Of a stretch of DNA of 64,000 nucleotides, positions 22,137-34,823 are shown one piece after another. A model generated the notes under the pieces. The model saw only the letters and a program-made list of their open reading frames with translations. It did not search any database and was not told the DNA's origin. This stretch comes from Ciona intestinalis (lineage: Eukaryota > Chordata > Ascidiacea > Phlebobranchia > Cionidae). The stretch lies in NCBI RefSeq assembly GCF_000224145.3, contig NC_020172.2, positions 5,535,350-5,599,349 on the forward strand, in the 5' to 3' direction. The translations under genes were made by a program, and so were the position numbers. Position 1 is the first letter of the stretch. Every line of letters begins with the position of its first letter.

Positions 22137-22261
22137 NNNNNNNNNNNNNNNNNNNNNNNNNNNNNNNNNNNNNNNNNNNNNNNNNNNNNNNNNNNNNNNN
22201 NNNNNNNNNNNNNNNNNNNNNNNNNNNNNNNNNNNNNNNNNNNNNNNNNNNNNNNNNNNNN
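22137..22261. other. Assembly gap (125 N)
   Basis: A run of 125 N where the missing EMC3 5' exons may belong. Confidence 0.99.
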
Positions 22262-22303
22262 CGGACAAAGCATTTTTTTTAAATACAAGGGCTATAACAA
22301 GTA

Positions 22304-22500
22304 TATAGTAGGGTGGGGGAAGATGGGACACCTTTAATACATAATATCCAAATAGACCTGATCGTGTTTAAAAAATTAACAACGGTCTGTGGAAGTCGTG
22401 AGGATACGGTTTGATAATTCATTGAATGTTCTTTGTTTACTACCAAATGGAAAGAGAAAACAGAATGAAAAGGTGTCCCTTCTTCCCCCACCCTACTATA
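22304..22500 (+). mobile_element. Cimi-1-like MITE, complete
   Basis: Starts TAGTAGGGTGGGGGAAGATG and ends CTTCTTCCCCCACCCTACTA. It directly abuts the fold-back element at 22500. Confidence 0.85.
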
Positions 22501-22637
22501 TAAATAATTATCCAGCGGCTCATCTGGTATAAAACCTAGTGTATTCAAAGTTTTGTCCGCCATCCAAAAATACTTCATCAGGGAACAAATCGCCGGAAAA
22601 TACATTTTATACCAGGTGAGCCGCTAAAAGATTATTT
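22500..22637. mobile_element. Short palindromic element with ~30-bp inverted ends
   Basis: TAAATAATTATCCAGCGGCT and TCATCTGGTATAAAA at the left are mirrored by TTTTATACCAGGTGA and GCCGCTAAAAGATTATTTA at the right. The interior of about 65 bp is unique here. No transposase, so it is MITE-like. The minus-strand ORF starting MYFPAICSLMK is a by-product. Confidence 0.65.
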
Positions 22638-23155
22638 ACATTATGCTTGGTAGCAAAAGTAACAGTAGAATATTGAAATATAACTTGTTTAACAAATGAC
22701 ATGTGATACTATTTAAAACAGAGACTTGAAATATGAGAACAATGTTGTATTATCTTTTGAGTGTGCATTTAAAACCAAGTTTCATTGGGGTAAATAATTG
22801 TTAAGAAATACATTGTGTCCGCATATTCTATTCCCCTTTTTCAGTTTAATATAAATCATGCAGCAGGTGGTCTAGAGTATAATTTTTAAAGGTCTAGAAT
22901 TTGTTAAAAATAATGCTTTGTCTATATGGTCTGCATGGTCTGTTTTCATATCTTTAGTTGATTATAATCATGGATTACCAGATAGAAGTCAGCATATTTA
23001 GAGTAATTTCTTGATCTTTAATTTCTTAGTTTAATATATATTATGGAGCATAAGATAGGTTCTTCTAATAGATGATCATGTCGTCTTATCTTCTAGATGT
23101 GTATTTAAAACATTGTGTCGGTATTCTTTATGTCTTTTCTTTGGCTAAATACAAA
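22638..23155. other. EMC3-TMEM127 interval
   Basis: AT-rich with no supported exon. A segment near 22655-22680 (AAAGTAACAGTAGAATATTG) is similar to 54225-54255, so it is another short dispersed repeat. Confidence 0.5.
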
Positions 23156-24864
23156 TCAAGGAGCATAAGGGGGAGGCCTTCCAGAAGAAGACCATGTCGT
23201 TTCATCTTCCGATTCCTCTTCCATCAACCTTGCAGCTTGTTCTTCTTCATCAGTTGGATATTGCCTCATAAGGTTGGACGCCGTCGCCAAGACAGCTATC
23301 CCCCCAGCGCACGCGATGAGGTACACCCCTATACTGAAGCTAACCGTCACTTTGCTGCCTTCATAAAGTCGATGTTGATATTGGAGAGTGAAAATCTCCT
23401 GTGACGCCCAATATGAAAAGCCAACCATCGTGGCGCAAAGTAGAACTGTAGGAAAGTATGAATTATTGTGAAACAAGGTCGGTATAAAAATTGTTTATTT
23501 ATGACTAAAACTATACATACTATACATAACTACACACATTATCTTTTTCCATAATACATAACTTTTTTTTCATAACTATACATAATTTGTTGTAAATAAA
23601 AAGAGTGGCAATCAAACTTTGTCTACAGTCGTTTAGACTTTAGAGTGGTGTGCTTGACAATCATTCTGTTATTAATGTGGTAAAGGGCCAAAGTTATTGT
23701 CTATAAAACTATTCTTAACAGGGGTTACAAACTATGAGAGGTTGAGAAACACTTATGTATCAAAATTGGCATAATTATTATATATATAAATATATATATT
23801 AATGACTTGTAATAAATTCCGCGAATCTGACCCTGATCTGATGTACATATAGTTGAACGATTCTAGTATAGTGAAATGCAGTAATGAACTGGTGCTACGA
23901 AAACGTAACCAACAAAAATCAAGTCCAACCACTAGTAGTAATAGAGAAATATATTTCGCCTAAAGGGCATCGTCAGTCTCTGCAATTATATATATTAATA
24001 TATGTATGTATCATATTACCTGTACTGACGTAACCAAAAGAATATCTTTTTAAAACTTTCCAGAAAGGTTTGTGCCTTGGTGCGATAACATCAAGTATAA
24101 ACGAAAACAAACTCATTATTATAGCGAGGAAACAAAACACAATGATAACTTGAATTAAAGTCAACGTACGCGAGTTGATGCAATGTTGGTATGAAACATG
24201 ACCTGCAACAAAAAAGTTGATTAGAGAATATCTCTTAAAACAGTAAAACACAATATAGAATTCATCCCATTGGTTTCAATGTTTACTCATTTTAAAACAC
24301 ACTCTTACCACCCCAGGTTTGGTGCCTATGTTACAAATAGTTTTATTCTATGGATAAGGTCAGAAGTGTAGCGTGCCATGGGACCTGGGATATAGGCCAG
24401 AGTTGGCTCATTATCCTTACACCCAGGGTGCTACCTCATGGCCCTAGTTTTTGAAGCCTGTTGCTTCCCTGAAGGTAGGTGACAAGGGCTTTAATGGTGA
24501 TAGATGGGAGATCTTTTCTTGACAGCTCAGCCAAGAATATATATACATAAACAAATAACATTACAATCCATTTAAACAACGCACCAGAGATATTTTCCTT
24601 CTCACAGTCCAGAGGTTCGTCATACAATATATCTTCTTGAAAATATCCAGTCCCAATGGTAGAGAAAAATGTTTTTAACCCCAGGAAACTATGACAGCAT
24701 TGTCCTCCCTTTAATTCAAACCACATTGGTTCCGCTAAACTTGCACAAAGCACAACAATGGTTGCCGTCCCCAATATTGCGGAGAGAATGTTTTTTTCCT
24801 TAAATTTTCTTGGGGGAATATAATTGTTCGTTGGTTGTCTCATACGTCGGAATAACGAAGGCAT
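23156..24864 (-). CDS. TMEM127: Transmembrane protein 127
   Basis: TMEM127 is a multi-span endosomal/lysosomal membrane protein that restrains mTORC1 signalling in mammals. Three exons: 24585-24864, 24020-24202, 23156-23445, junction phases 1 and 1, total 250 residues (human 238). Conserved order: CASLAEPMWFELKGGQCC (first membrane segment and loop, cf. human ALAEPAWLHIHGG), then QVIIVFCFLAIIMSLFSFIL and DVIAPRHKPFWK, then VLLCATMVGFSYWAS, LIACAGGIAVLATASNLMRQ, YPTDEEEQA and a PPPYAP end like human PPPAYTP. The start at 24864 (MPSLFRRMRQ) is chosen over alternatives further upstream because it follows a clean leader; this remains uncertain. Introns hold a dispersed repeat at 23805-23985 and a GTGAGGCACGCCATGG-type copy at about 24330-24440. 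Confidence 0.95.
23805..23985. repeat. TCTGACCCTGATCTG-family dispersed repeat
   Basis: Runs from TGACTTGTAATAAATTCCGC to GGGCATCGTCAGTCTCTGC and is nearly identical to 51415-51600. Partial or inverted members lie at 3240-3375, 4375-4500, 5640-5760 and 21730-21870. Class unknown. Confidence 0.75.
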
Positions 24865-25932
24865 AATTGTGATGTAACAAACACTAAACAATCAACATGT
24901 ACTTATATTAGTATGGTAACCTGAATCTATATTAAAAGTTATATTATAGTCTAACATATTTACATTAAATTACACATATAATATCTTTTTAATTACAACA
25001 GTAAAAATAGAGAGGAATTGATATTAAATAAACAGTAGAGCAATTAACAAAAAAATTTAAAGGAAACTAGTTGAATAAATACATAAAAGTGAAACATAAA
25101 AGGGTGCTAGTGAAGAATCCTCCCCCCCCCCACCTTATTTGCTAACCACGAACCGCTAACCAGTAACCCCTATAACCATTAACTACTAACCCCTATAACC
25201 ACTAACCCCCTAACCATCAACACCTAACCCCTTAACCTAGGGGTTAGCAAATAAGGGGGGGGGATTCTTCACTACTCCCCATAAAAGTAGCTATACAACA
25301 TAATGTTTATGTAAAAATGCTTAGTAAGTATTATAAAACAAACTATATACTACCTACTACAGGCATATATAACACGTTCAATTTGTTTTTTAACTGGCTG
25401 CACAACACACTATGCTAATTCATTCTACATATGTTTGTTACAACAAAACAATAACAGAAAGACAACAACAACGAAAAGAATACGACACTATTTCTGATGA
25501 CTCAAAGATATAACATAACCATTTGTCACTTTACGCTAAGAAACGACTTTTAATAAGTAAATTATAATCAAAATAAACTGTAATTTTCCAAAAAAAAATC
25601 ATCCCATTCTGTTTTACAGCGCTTGTTTCCACTTTTACATTGTTTAGAAATCGAGAACACTCATTCACGTGACAAAATACAATCACCGCGACCTTTTGTG
25701 ACGTCACAGAAAGTATGACGCGGTCACGTGCCGTGATGTCACAAAGTAGTTAATATAAAGCGTCGGCATTGTTATGATGTTATATAATCGACTTACACGC
25801 GATTGTGCGGTTAAAAAAATGTATGTAGCGTTTTATTTCGTTGTATTAACATAGTTTTATCAAAGAGGGTTTTATATTCGTTTTTCAGATTTAGCGAGCA
25901 GTATTTAACATTTTTTTGCTAAAAATTTGAAA
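24865..25932. promoter_or_regulatory. TMEM127-DAZAP2 divergent upstream region with CRE and E-box sites
   Basis: Between two outward-facing genes. The DAZAP2-proximal part has CACGTG E-boxes at 25666-25671 and 25725-25730 and a palindromic CRE (TGTGACGTCACA) at 25697-25708, about 200-260 bp before the DAZAP2 ATG. A fold-back element sits at 25108-25274. Factor binding is inference. Confidence 0.5.
25108..25274. mobile_element. Fold-back element with telomere-like interior
   Basis: The left arm TAGTGAAGAATCC, a C run and TTATTTGCTAACC mirrors the right arm GGTTAGCAAATAAG, a G run and GGATTCTTCACTA. Between them lie repeats of TAACCCCTATAACCACTAAC-like units, close in wording to the TTAGGG telomere repeat on one strand. 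No coding capacity. Confidence 0.75.
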
Positions 25933-27317
<1,385 letters not shown>

Positions 27318-27855
27318 GCTAACCAAACTTATACCATTCCATGCACTAACTGTATATTCCACGTTTTAACTTTTGATTGTACATTTCATGTTTTAATTCT
27401 ATATCTACTTTACCCCAAACCTAAACAGATAATTTTACATTAATTTTTATACTTCGTTAGTAGTTACTACCTGAGTTGATGATTTTACTTTGATTACTAA
27501 CTCTGTAACTAGCTTAGGGTATATATAATCAACTAAATGAAATAACCAATTCTTTTATATCACACAAACAATACAAAAACAGGCTTTATTTTAACTAATA
27601 TTTAGTTTAAAAGGGATCTTATGGCAATTGTTATAATTATAATTTTAAGTTTTAAAAAGTGTTGAACTATAAAAAGATTTTAAATTACAAAAATTAATTA
27701 TCATTTTAAAATACAAAAATTGCCAAAGATCTCTTTCTGACTTGCAATACGCCTGGCAGCAACAACATATATAAAACTTGTGCTTCTCCACTTTCCATTG
27801 CCCCAGCTTTCAATTTTTTACCATCACACGGACAATCAGGCTTTAAATCTATTAT
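27318..27855. other. Convergent DAZAP2-MED30 3' interval
   Basis: The 3' untranslated regions of the two genes should meet here. AT-rich with no repeats or exons. Confidence 0.5.
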
Positions 27856-29906
27856 TCACGACCCATAAGGGCTAGCCAGAGCCGCATTAATATCCCAAAC
27901 AAAGTCCGTCATTTGCGCAACAAGTGTTTCAAGTTGTTTGTTCTTCATACAAAGTTTCATTTCCAAGTCTTTCTTTCTACTTTGCAAAACCTGTACATAA
28001 TGTTATCATTAGTTGTAATCAGTATATTGCATCTTTAAATAAAAGTAGAATTACTGTCGTTACTTAAGAAAAGTTTTACAAACCAAAACATTAAAAACTA
28101 CTTTTTTATCTTCAATATTGTTGTTAAATTTTGTGAAAAAACAATAGTTTGTTTGAAAAAACGTTATTTTTTTAAAATACAGAATTTTTATATTTACCAA
28201 TTCTTTGTGAGATTTCAACGCCTGTTCATGCTCAGTGTTGGGAATCTCCCTAAAACGATAATATAATAATAAAATTAAATATGCAAATGAATATTATAAA
28301 CAACAAAAGTTCATTTTTGTTTTACAAATTGTTAAGAAAAAAAAAGTTTATGTTTAATTTTGTTTGTATTCAATTTACTGTTACTTTGATTAAAGTTTAT
28401 TCTTAACTGGGCACTCGTATGCAAATTTTATAATAAAAGGTAACCGGTCGTAGTGTATTATAGTTACGTATGTTTTTTTTTCATTGGCATACAAGATAAT
28501 TATATCAGGCCTATAACATTAATGACTGATATAGTGGTATGGTGGATACAGTGTAGACCAAAGGACATAGGGTTCGAGGCCAGATGCTTCCACCATTGTA
28601 GGTGTATGAGCCCCTGGGACCTTGGTGTTATAACGACTGTTGTTGCACGCCAAGCGAGGATGAATAAGTTCTACTTATTTATATAGAAGGATAGATAGCT
28701 TACTTTCATTCATACACAATAACACATAGGCAGGCATGTGCAGAACACTGGTCCTTTATTTCAATATAGATATAATGAATGAAAGATGGGAATGTAACTT
28801 ACTTTATCCTCGCGTTGCCGGAAAATAACAGTAGTTATCACACGGGTTTAACACCTCGTGCCAGCTTACAAGTTACCATGTATGTTACTTTGTGAGTGAT
28901 TATTTTTTGGTTTTTTTTTATGTATGGCTGNNNNNNNNNNNNNNNNNNNNNNNNNNNNNNNNNNNNNNNNNNNNNNNNNNNNNNNNNNNNNNNNNNNNNN
29001 NNNNNNNNNNNNNNNNNNNNNNNNNNNNNNNNNNNNNNNNNNNNNNNNNNCACCCTTCTTTTAAAATAGGCACGAGTGTGTTAACATTTGGTTCCACGTC
29101 TCCAACTCTCTTCTGGCACTCATTGTAAATAACACGAAGTTGTTTGAACAGAACTTCAACTTTGTTCAATAAATCTTTCAACTTGTTGATACGTTCTTGT
29201 GCATTTCGCTGACCGGTGGCTATCCCATTCGGTAGTTGGCTTAACTTTAATGCCTGGAAATATTCGTTGAGTTATTACATAATATAGTGGGTTGGGGGAA
29301 GATGGGACATCTTTTTATTCTATTCTCTCGTACATTTTGGTAGTAAACAAAGAACATTCAAAGAATTATAAGACCTTTTCCTTGCGACTTTCATAGACAG
29401 TTGTTGATTGTTTAAAACACGACCAGGATATTTATATATTTTGTGCTAAAGGTGTCCCATCTTCCCCCACCCCACTATATAAATTTATATTTATGGTTTC
29501 GATAACAATAACAAAAGATTGGCACCAACAGCAGTTGTAGACATGTAAGAATGATTTCTTTACTTGTTGTGGTCCATGACCCCCTGCTAGGTCAATAAAA
29601 TACCCTAGATTTGTTTTAACATATTTGGCATTACAATGTGTTCGTTTATTAGGTTGCTATACAGTATGATCTTAATATAACATAACTTATAATTTAGATG
29701 CACGCATAGGAACAAGCTTTGCACGTTACAGCATAAACCTATTAATTATAATAAATAACCAAACAAAACGGTGTTTTTACTTGGAATATTTCTTGTGCTT
29801 TTTGTGCTATATCTTGTACAATGTCTTGCCCAGCTTGATATAATGACACGGGGTTGAATTCGACGGCGCTCTGACTTCGTCTTGGTTCTTCCTGCATATG
29901 TGCCAT
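27856..29906 (-). CDS. MED30: Mediator complex subunit 30 (one exon part in gap)
   Basis: MED30 is a head-module subunit of Mediator, linking transcription factors to RNA polymerase II in the nucleus. Exons: 29781-29906 (start MAHMQEEPRR; NPVSLYQAGQDIVQDI), 29051-29253 (LSQLPNGIATGQRNAQERIN, LFKQLRVIYNECQKRVGD; runs into the gap), 28198-28249 (EIPNTEHEQALKSHKEL) and 27856-27990 (VLQSRKKDLEMKLCMKNKQL, TDFVWDINAALASPYGS, stop). Human MED30 shows the same order, including MQLPNGV, LRLVYDKCNE and NLIWDINAMLA. The linker corresponding to human residues ~115-130 is hidden by the N run at 28931-29050. Length seen is 171 residues (human 178), predominantly helical/coiled-coil. Confidence 0.93.
28540..28700 (+). 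mobile_element. SINE head fused to tail in MED30 intron
   Basis: Head TGGTGGATACAGTGTAGACC and ATAGGGTTCGAGGCCAGATG (B-box-like), short body CATTGTAGGTGTATGAGCCC, then tail TTATAACGACTGTTGTTGC. A further inverted tail sits at 28790-28930, before the gap. Confidence 0.65.
28931..29050. other. Assembly gap (120 N) inside MED30
   Basis: A run of 120 N that interrupts the second MED30 exon or the splice site after it. Confidence 0.99.
29285..29481 (+). mobile_element. Cimi-1-like MITE in MED30 intron 1
   Basis: Left end GTGGGTTGGGGGAAGATGGG, right end CCATCTTCCCCCACCCCACT, flanked by ATATA on both sides. It lies 32 bp upstream of the exon 2 acceptor on the minus strand. Confidence 0.85.
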
Positions 29907-30402
29907 ATTCAATCGTTATGCGTGTGATTTAGGCAGTATATAGGACCAGCAAAATTAGTTTAATTGCGTATATCAAGACGTCTTTACGATTTCCCGTTAA
30001 CACATAACGATGAACGTTATAAACTGTGCACATGAAGTTAGACATACACAATTACACATGTCTTTGCTCTTGGCTAAATGTTAATTTCAAATTATATTCT
30101 AAAATTACATAAATCGTATTTTATAAAGTTTGTAAAAAAGTTTTAAAATAATATTATGCATCAATTTTAAACGATAGCTTTTATAATTACACAAATTTAG
30201 TATAAATAATAAAGCTAGACCCCAATTATGAACTAATGAATAGTTGTGATAATGTAACCGCTCATGCGAATCAAAAAAAAAGAGAAAAAGGCAAATTTCC
30301 AACGTTTTTTTATTATTCGTCTAGAGCCTTATAGCGAAAGGTGTAATTTGTGTGTAAAAAAATACGATTTTAGTTTACGTATTCTAACAAAATATAGCAA
30401 AA
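29907..30402. promoter_or_regulatory. Shared head-to-head promoter region of MED30 and PFDN1
   Basis: Only 496 bp separate the two ATGs, which point away from each other, with no repeat between them. A bidirectional promoter is inferred. I can see no TATA box at a fixed distance from either start. Confidence 0.5.
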
Positions 30403-30762
30403 ATGGCTGTGGACATGGAGTTGCGTAAAGCGTTTTCTGATTTGCAAATGAAAATGGTTGACACACAAAATCAAATGCGAATTTCTGACGGTCAAATTAA
30501 TGCTATGATGGTGGAAAAAAAGAAAACAGAACTCGCTATTTCAGAAGTCTCCTCTGTGCCCGAAGACGCCAAAATGTACGAATCAGTTGGGCGAATGTTC
30601 GTGCTGGAGCCAAAGGCTACAGTCATGAAGAATTTGGAAGCCCAACATAAATTAACAGACACGAAAATTAAGGAATTAGAAGCAAAAAAACTGTACCTTG
30701 AAAAAAGTGTAAAAAGCAGTGAAGAGAATTTGAGGGAAATGGTTTTACAAAGAAGGAAATGA
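30403..30762 (+). CDS. PFDN1: Prefoldin subunit 1
   Basis: A beta-type subunit of the cytosolic prefoldin hexamer, which hands nascent actin and tubulin to the CCT chaperonin. One exon, 119 residues (human 122). The two coiled-coil helices and hairpin are clear: MELRKAFSDLQMKMVDTQNQ at the start, YESVGRMFVLEPK in the beta hairpin (human YEGVGRMFILQSK), and KIKELEAKKLYLEKSVKSSE, EENLREMVLQRRK at the end. The start ATG (30403) follows a purine-rich AGCAAAA leader and is the first in the ORF. No alternative identity is likely. Confidence 0.95.
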   Translation: MAVDMELRKAFSDLQMKMVDTQNQMRISDGQINAMMVEKKKTELAISEVSSVPEDAKMYESVGRMFVLEPKATVMKNLEAQHKLTDTKIKELEAKKLYLEKSVKSSEENLREMVLQRRK

Positions 30763-31012
30763 GTTGAAATATTTGGACATATTGAATATTATTGGGTTTA
30801 CTAAAAATGGAGAAATTAAAGTCTCTATATGTATTATCTGGTTCTATTTGTATGGACACAGTTAAACATTACATTGATTATGTGTTGCTATGTCACTGGT
30901 AGTAAAAACTGTTTCTTGAATGTTGTTTTTAAAGTGTGACTGTTGCATATGCGGAGGCATCCATGTTGTGACTTCATCTGTGTTTCTTATTATACTACAT
31001 TAAACATATCGT

Positions 31013-31199
31013 ATAGTAGGGTGGGGAAAAACGGGACACCTTTAGCAGATAATATCTAAATATCCTGATCGTGTTTTAAACAATTAACAGCGGTCTATGA
31101 AAGTCGTGATGATACGGTTTTATAATTCTTTGAATATTCTTTGTTTGAGGAAGAAAAAATAGAATGGAAATGTGTTCTATCATCCCCCACCCTACTATA
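31013..31199 (+). mobile_element. Cimi-1-like MITE downstream of PFDN1
   Basis: Ends TAGGGTGGGGAAAAACGGGA and TATCATCCCCCACCCTACTA. The left end has drifted. Flanked by GTATAGTA on the left and TATATGT on the right. Confidence 0.8.
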
Positions 31200-31518
31200 T
31201 GTAACATTACATTGTTATTATTTTAGTGTATATGTTGTATACAAAGGCAGTAATGTTGTAACTGATCTGTCTCTTATTATACAGCAGACACATTTCATGT
31301 AGCATTACATTTATTGTGCATGTTCCACATCTACATTAATTTAAAATGCATGTTTCAAAACCCAAGTTGATAAATTCTGTTATTTTTGTTGCAAATTCTA
31401 TGACTGAATAATACCCATTGTTTTGTAATAATACAGTGATAACGTATTACTTGATAAATTAGACTTATATATTTAATCCACTGCCAGTAAAGGTTCAATC
31501 TTTCAATCAACAAATATC

Positions 31519-34500
31519 ATGAATAACAAATTTGATGCGTAAGTTTGTAGCTTCATATTCTACATTGTTAATGTAGTTTTTCCTCCTGTTATTGACACCA
31601 TCAGTCTTATAACACTTGTGTTCTGTTTCATACACCTCGTGCCCGCTTACAAGTTACCACATATGTAACTTATTTATCCTCGCACGGCGGGGCAACAACA
31701 GTCGTTATAACAAAGGTGTTCTGATTCATACACCTCGTGCCCGCTTACAAGTTACCGCGTATGTAATATACGCCTGACAATTTAGACAACTCTATAATGA
31801 TCGCAGTGTAAAGCAAAAAGTGTCTTGCCCAAGGACACACGACACACCTTCAAAGTGGTAGTATTGTTAACGTATGAAGTAAAACCGTTGTTTTTATTAC
31901 AGGTTGAAAGACGACGACAGCGGATCAGGATCGGAAGATATTAAAGATGATTCGGCTTGCACATTTGAAGACGTTGAACCAGGTTAGGATACCATCTCAT
32001 ACATTTCAGAGTGCAAACATTTAATTTACTTTTTTTGCTGACCGTGACTCACCATATTATGCTAAATCAGTCTAAGAAATTCAATTTTTATCAAATAACT
32101 GTGTGAAGCTCAACTTACCTTGGCAATTTGTTTTTTATGGATGAAATATCACTGGTTAGGTGGGGGGGTGTGTTGTGTGGTAAGGCCTGTTATAAAGAAC
32201 AGCTGCATGTAGTGGCAATCAATGTAAGCACCTATGGACTACAGCGTTATGCTAACATTGTAGGTATTGTATCAGATACGATTAACCAATTTGTAACTTT
32301 TGTAAGTTGTAACTAACCTTTAGCTACACCTCAAGCACAGCAGTAGGTGACCACTTTCAAAGACCAATTTCTTTTTAATTATAATTGTAGCTATTTATGT
32401 TGTGCTTATTTGGTATTTAATTTAAAACTTCACCACAGGAGCAGGCGAACACCCCCTCCAATACACTTACTGCTTCTGGTATTCTAAGAAACCACCCGGT
32501 AGAAATCAAGACGCTTCAAGCTTCGAGAAAAATATGAAAATTATTGGAACGTTTAGATCGGTGAGTTGAATTACAAAGTAGAATGTGTTGTGTGCAGAAG
32601 CGCAACCAGAAGATAAGGGGAGGGGGGTTTAATCAAAAAGATTCAAAAATATTTTTTTAATTGATTTTTTGGGGGGGGTTTAAAAGGGTGGGGACGCGGA
32701 ACCCTAAACTTGTGTGTTCTTTATAACCATCATTGCAATCCTAAACTGTACAAGGTGAACACCGGGCATAAGTTTGTTTTGGGTTTTAAGCTCTACTGTA
32801 AAAATAGTTGGCAAACTTATATCCAGTAAAAGACTGCTGTTACAGTGTTACTGTACAGCATAAATCTCGGGTACAGCTTAAATTTCTTGGAAGCTTCAGC
32901 TTTGCATTATTTTTGAATTTATTTATACGCTACAATCTGTATACCCATGTTCTTTTAAATAGGTTGAACAGTTCTGGCGAATTTACAGTCACATGATACG
33001 AGCGAATGACTTAACAGGACATAGTGACGTACATGTGTTTAAAGGTGGGATCAAACCTTTGTGGGAGGTGGGTGTATATGGAGGCATACAGGGCTATTAA
33101 TACTTGTTGTATATTTTGTTCTTTTCTATTCTGTGTGAGTGTGATCCTTGTCAAGGATTTAGAAGTCTGGTATGTAGGCTAGATTTGTCCCTTTACTGCC
33201 AAAAAATAATTCACTATCGACTACTATATATATACTAGGCTATAAATGGTTATTTTATTAATACTTAACTAACATACTATATGTACCTTTAAATACTTGT
33301 TGTATTTGTATATATACTCTATTCTATGTGTAGGACAGACTGGTATGTAGGCCAGATATGGCCCTTTACTGCAAAAAGTTAAAAATATTTTGCTTGTGTA
33401 TATTTATAAGAATATATGCTTTGCTGACAGTTTTTGGTGTGTAAATTTGTATAAAAAACTCTGAAGAGCGTTGCAACCAACTGATGGTTATTGTTTTGTT
33501 GACAATATGTAAAACTAATCATCAAAAATACTGAAGTATTGGTCAAATACACTGCAACACATATAACAATAAACTTTAAATCAACCTTATGACATCATAA
33601 CCCAGGACAAAGCCAATAGACTTGGCGGCAAATGGATTGTTCGGTTACGTAAAGGCCTGGTGGCCCGTTGTTGGGAAAACCTCATACTTGCAATGCTGGG
33701 TGAACAGTTTATGGTGGGGGACGAGGTGTGCGGGGCGGTTGTGTCTATCAGGTTTCAGGTGAGATGATACACAGCTTTAGCTTGTACGTTAGCATATCAT
33801 TATTGTCAGATTGTGACATCACGTGTTTTGCACACTAGTTACCCTTATACTTGTTGGGCATGGTAAACACATGCGTTGCTGGCTAATGCCGGTGAAATTG
33901 AAAATTCTTGCTTTTTGAAATTATACACCTCATGCTCACTGTCGAGTTATGGGCTTTTTAGTGCCTCATAGTGGCATAAGTGTAAAGGCGCTTTTTTCAT
34001 AGGCGTTTTTTTATTTTGTACAAAACCTGGGGTGATATTGCTAGTTACACTCATAATCGTCAAACATAGAAAACCTCATTGATTTTCTAAACCCCTATTT
34101 CTAAAGTTTGCATTTCAGCCAAAGCACACAGGCAATGAGGCAGCGTTACAATAAGCTTTTCTTTTTTCTTCGCACAACATCTAACCCAAACTTATATTAA
34201 CAGGAGGACATTATATCGATATGGAATCGGTCGGCAAATGAGAGTCAAGTCACATCGCGCATACGAGACACATTATGTCGCGTACTTAACTTACCCCCCA
34301 ACACTGTGATGGAGTATAAAACGCATAATGAAAGTCTAAAGTAAGTATATGTGGTTGAAAGTGTTATATTATTGATATGTTGTGTGCTGAATTGGTGTAT
34401 GCTTATACTTACTGTGTTTGTGGTCTATATGTTATAACATTGATGTGCTAGTTTGTGATATACACTTCATACTTACTGTTGAGCTATAACCTGGGTTTAT

Positions 34501-34823
34501 ACTTATAAAGGTTTCCTGTCCTGTGCTTGACAATGAGTGTAACTGCATTTTAACAATGTCACCCCAGCTTTTTGTCACAAGTTGTAAAAAACATGACAAA
34601 TATCTTATATGTAAGTGCATATGCATATATACTTCCAGGCCCCATGGCTGTGAGACCTCACCCAGGTGAAATAGAATGCATATGTACTGACCACCGGACA
34701 CACATACATAGGCACTATACACAAGATATACGCAGCGTATATATAACTTCAAACATCCACTAATGCTTTTCTTTCTACAGAGACCGGTCCAGTTTCCGAA
34801 ACACAGAATTCTTCACTAGATAG
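31519..34823 (+). CDS. EIF4E2: eIF4E type 2 (4EHP), cap-binding translational repressor
   Basis: 4EHP binds the mRNA cap without recruiting eIF4G and so represses translation, with partners such as GIGYF2. Seven exons: 31519-31538, 31903-31982, 32439-32560, 32963-33067, 33606-33758, 34204-34340, 34781-34823, all GT-AG and in phase, 219 residues (human 245). The class II signature is present: GEHPLQYTYCFWYSKKPPGR (Tyr instead of the first cap-stacking Trp), IGTFRSVEQFWRIYSHMIR, LTGHSDVHVFKGGIKPLWE (second Trp), GGKWIVRLRKGLVARCWENL and EDIISIWNRSAN. The N-terminus is short and acidic. The C-terminus (DRSSFRNTEFFTR) is shorter than in human. AATAAA signals lie at 35112 and 35301. Confidence 0.95.
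31610..31865 (+). mobile_element. SINE (two tail units and body) in EIF4E2 intron 1
   Basis: GTTCTGTTTCATACACCTCG and TTATCCTCGCACGGCGGGGC are followed by the inverted body AAGTGTCTTGCCCAAGGACA. It ends about 40 bp before exon 2. Confidence 0.7.
33115..33375. repeat. Decayed GTGAGGCACGCCATGG-family fragments in EIF4E2 intron 4
   Basis: Two partial copies: CTATTCTGTGTGAGTGTGAT with GTCAAGGATTTAG at about 33127-33165, and TGGTATGTAGGCCAGATATG at about 33340. Confidence 0.5.

Noticed and set aside
22279-22605. Minus-strand ORF considered as a missing EMC3 5' exon
   Set aside because: Translates the MITE and the adjacent palindromic element; no EMC3 N-terminal motif.
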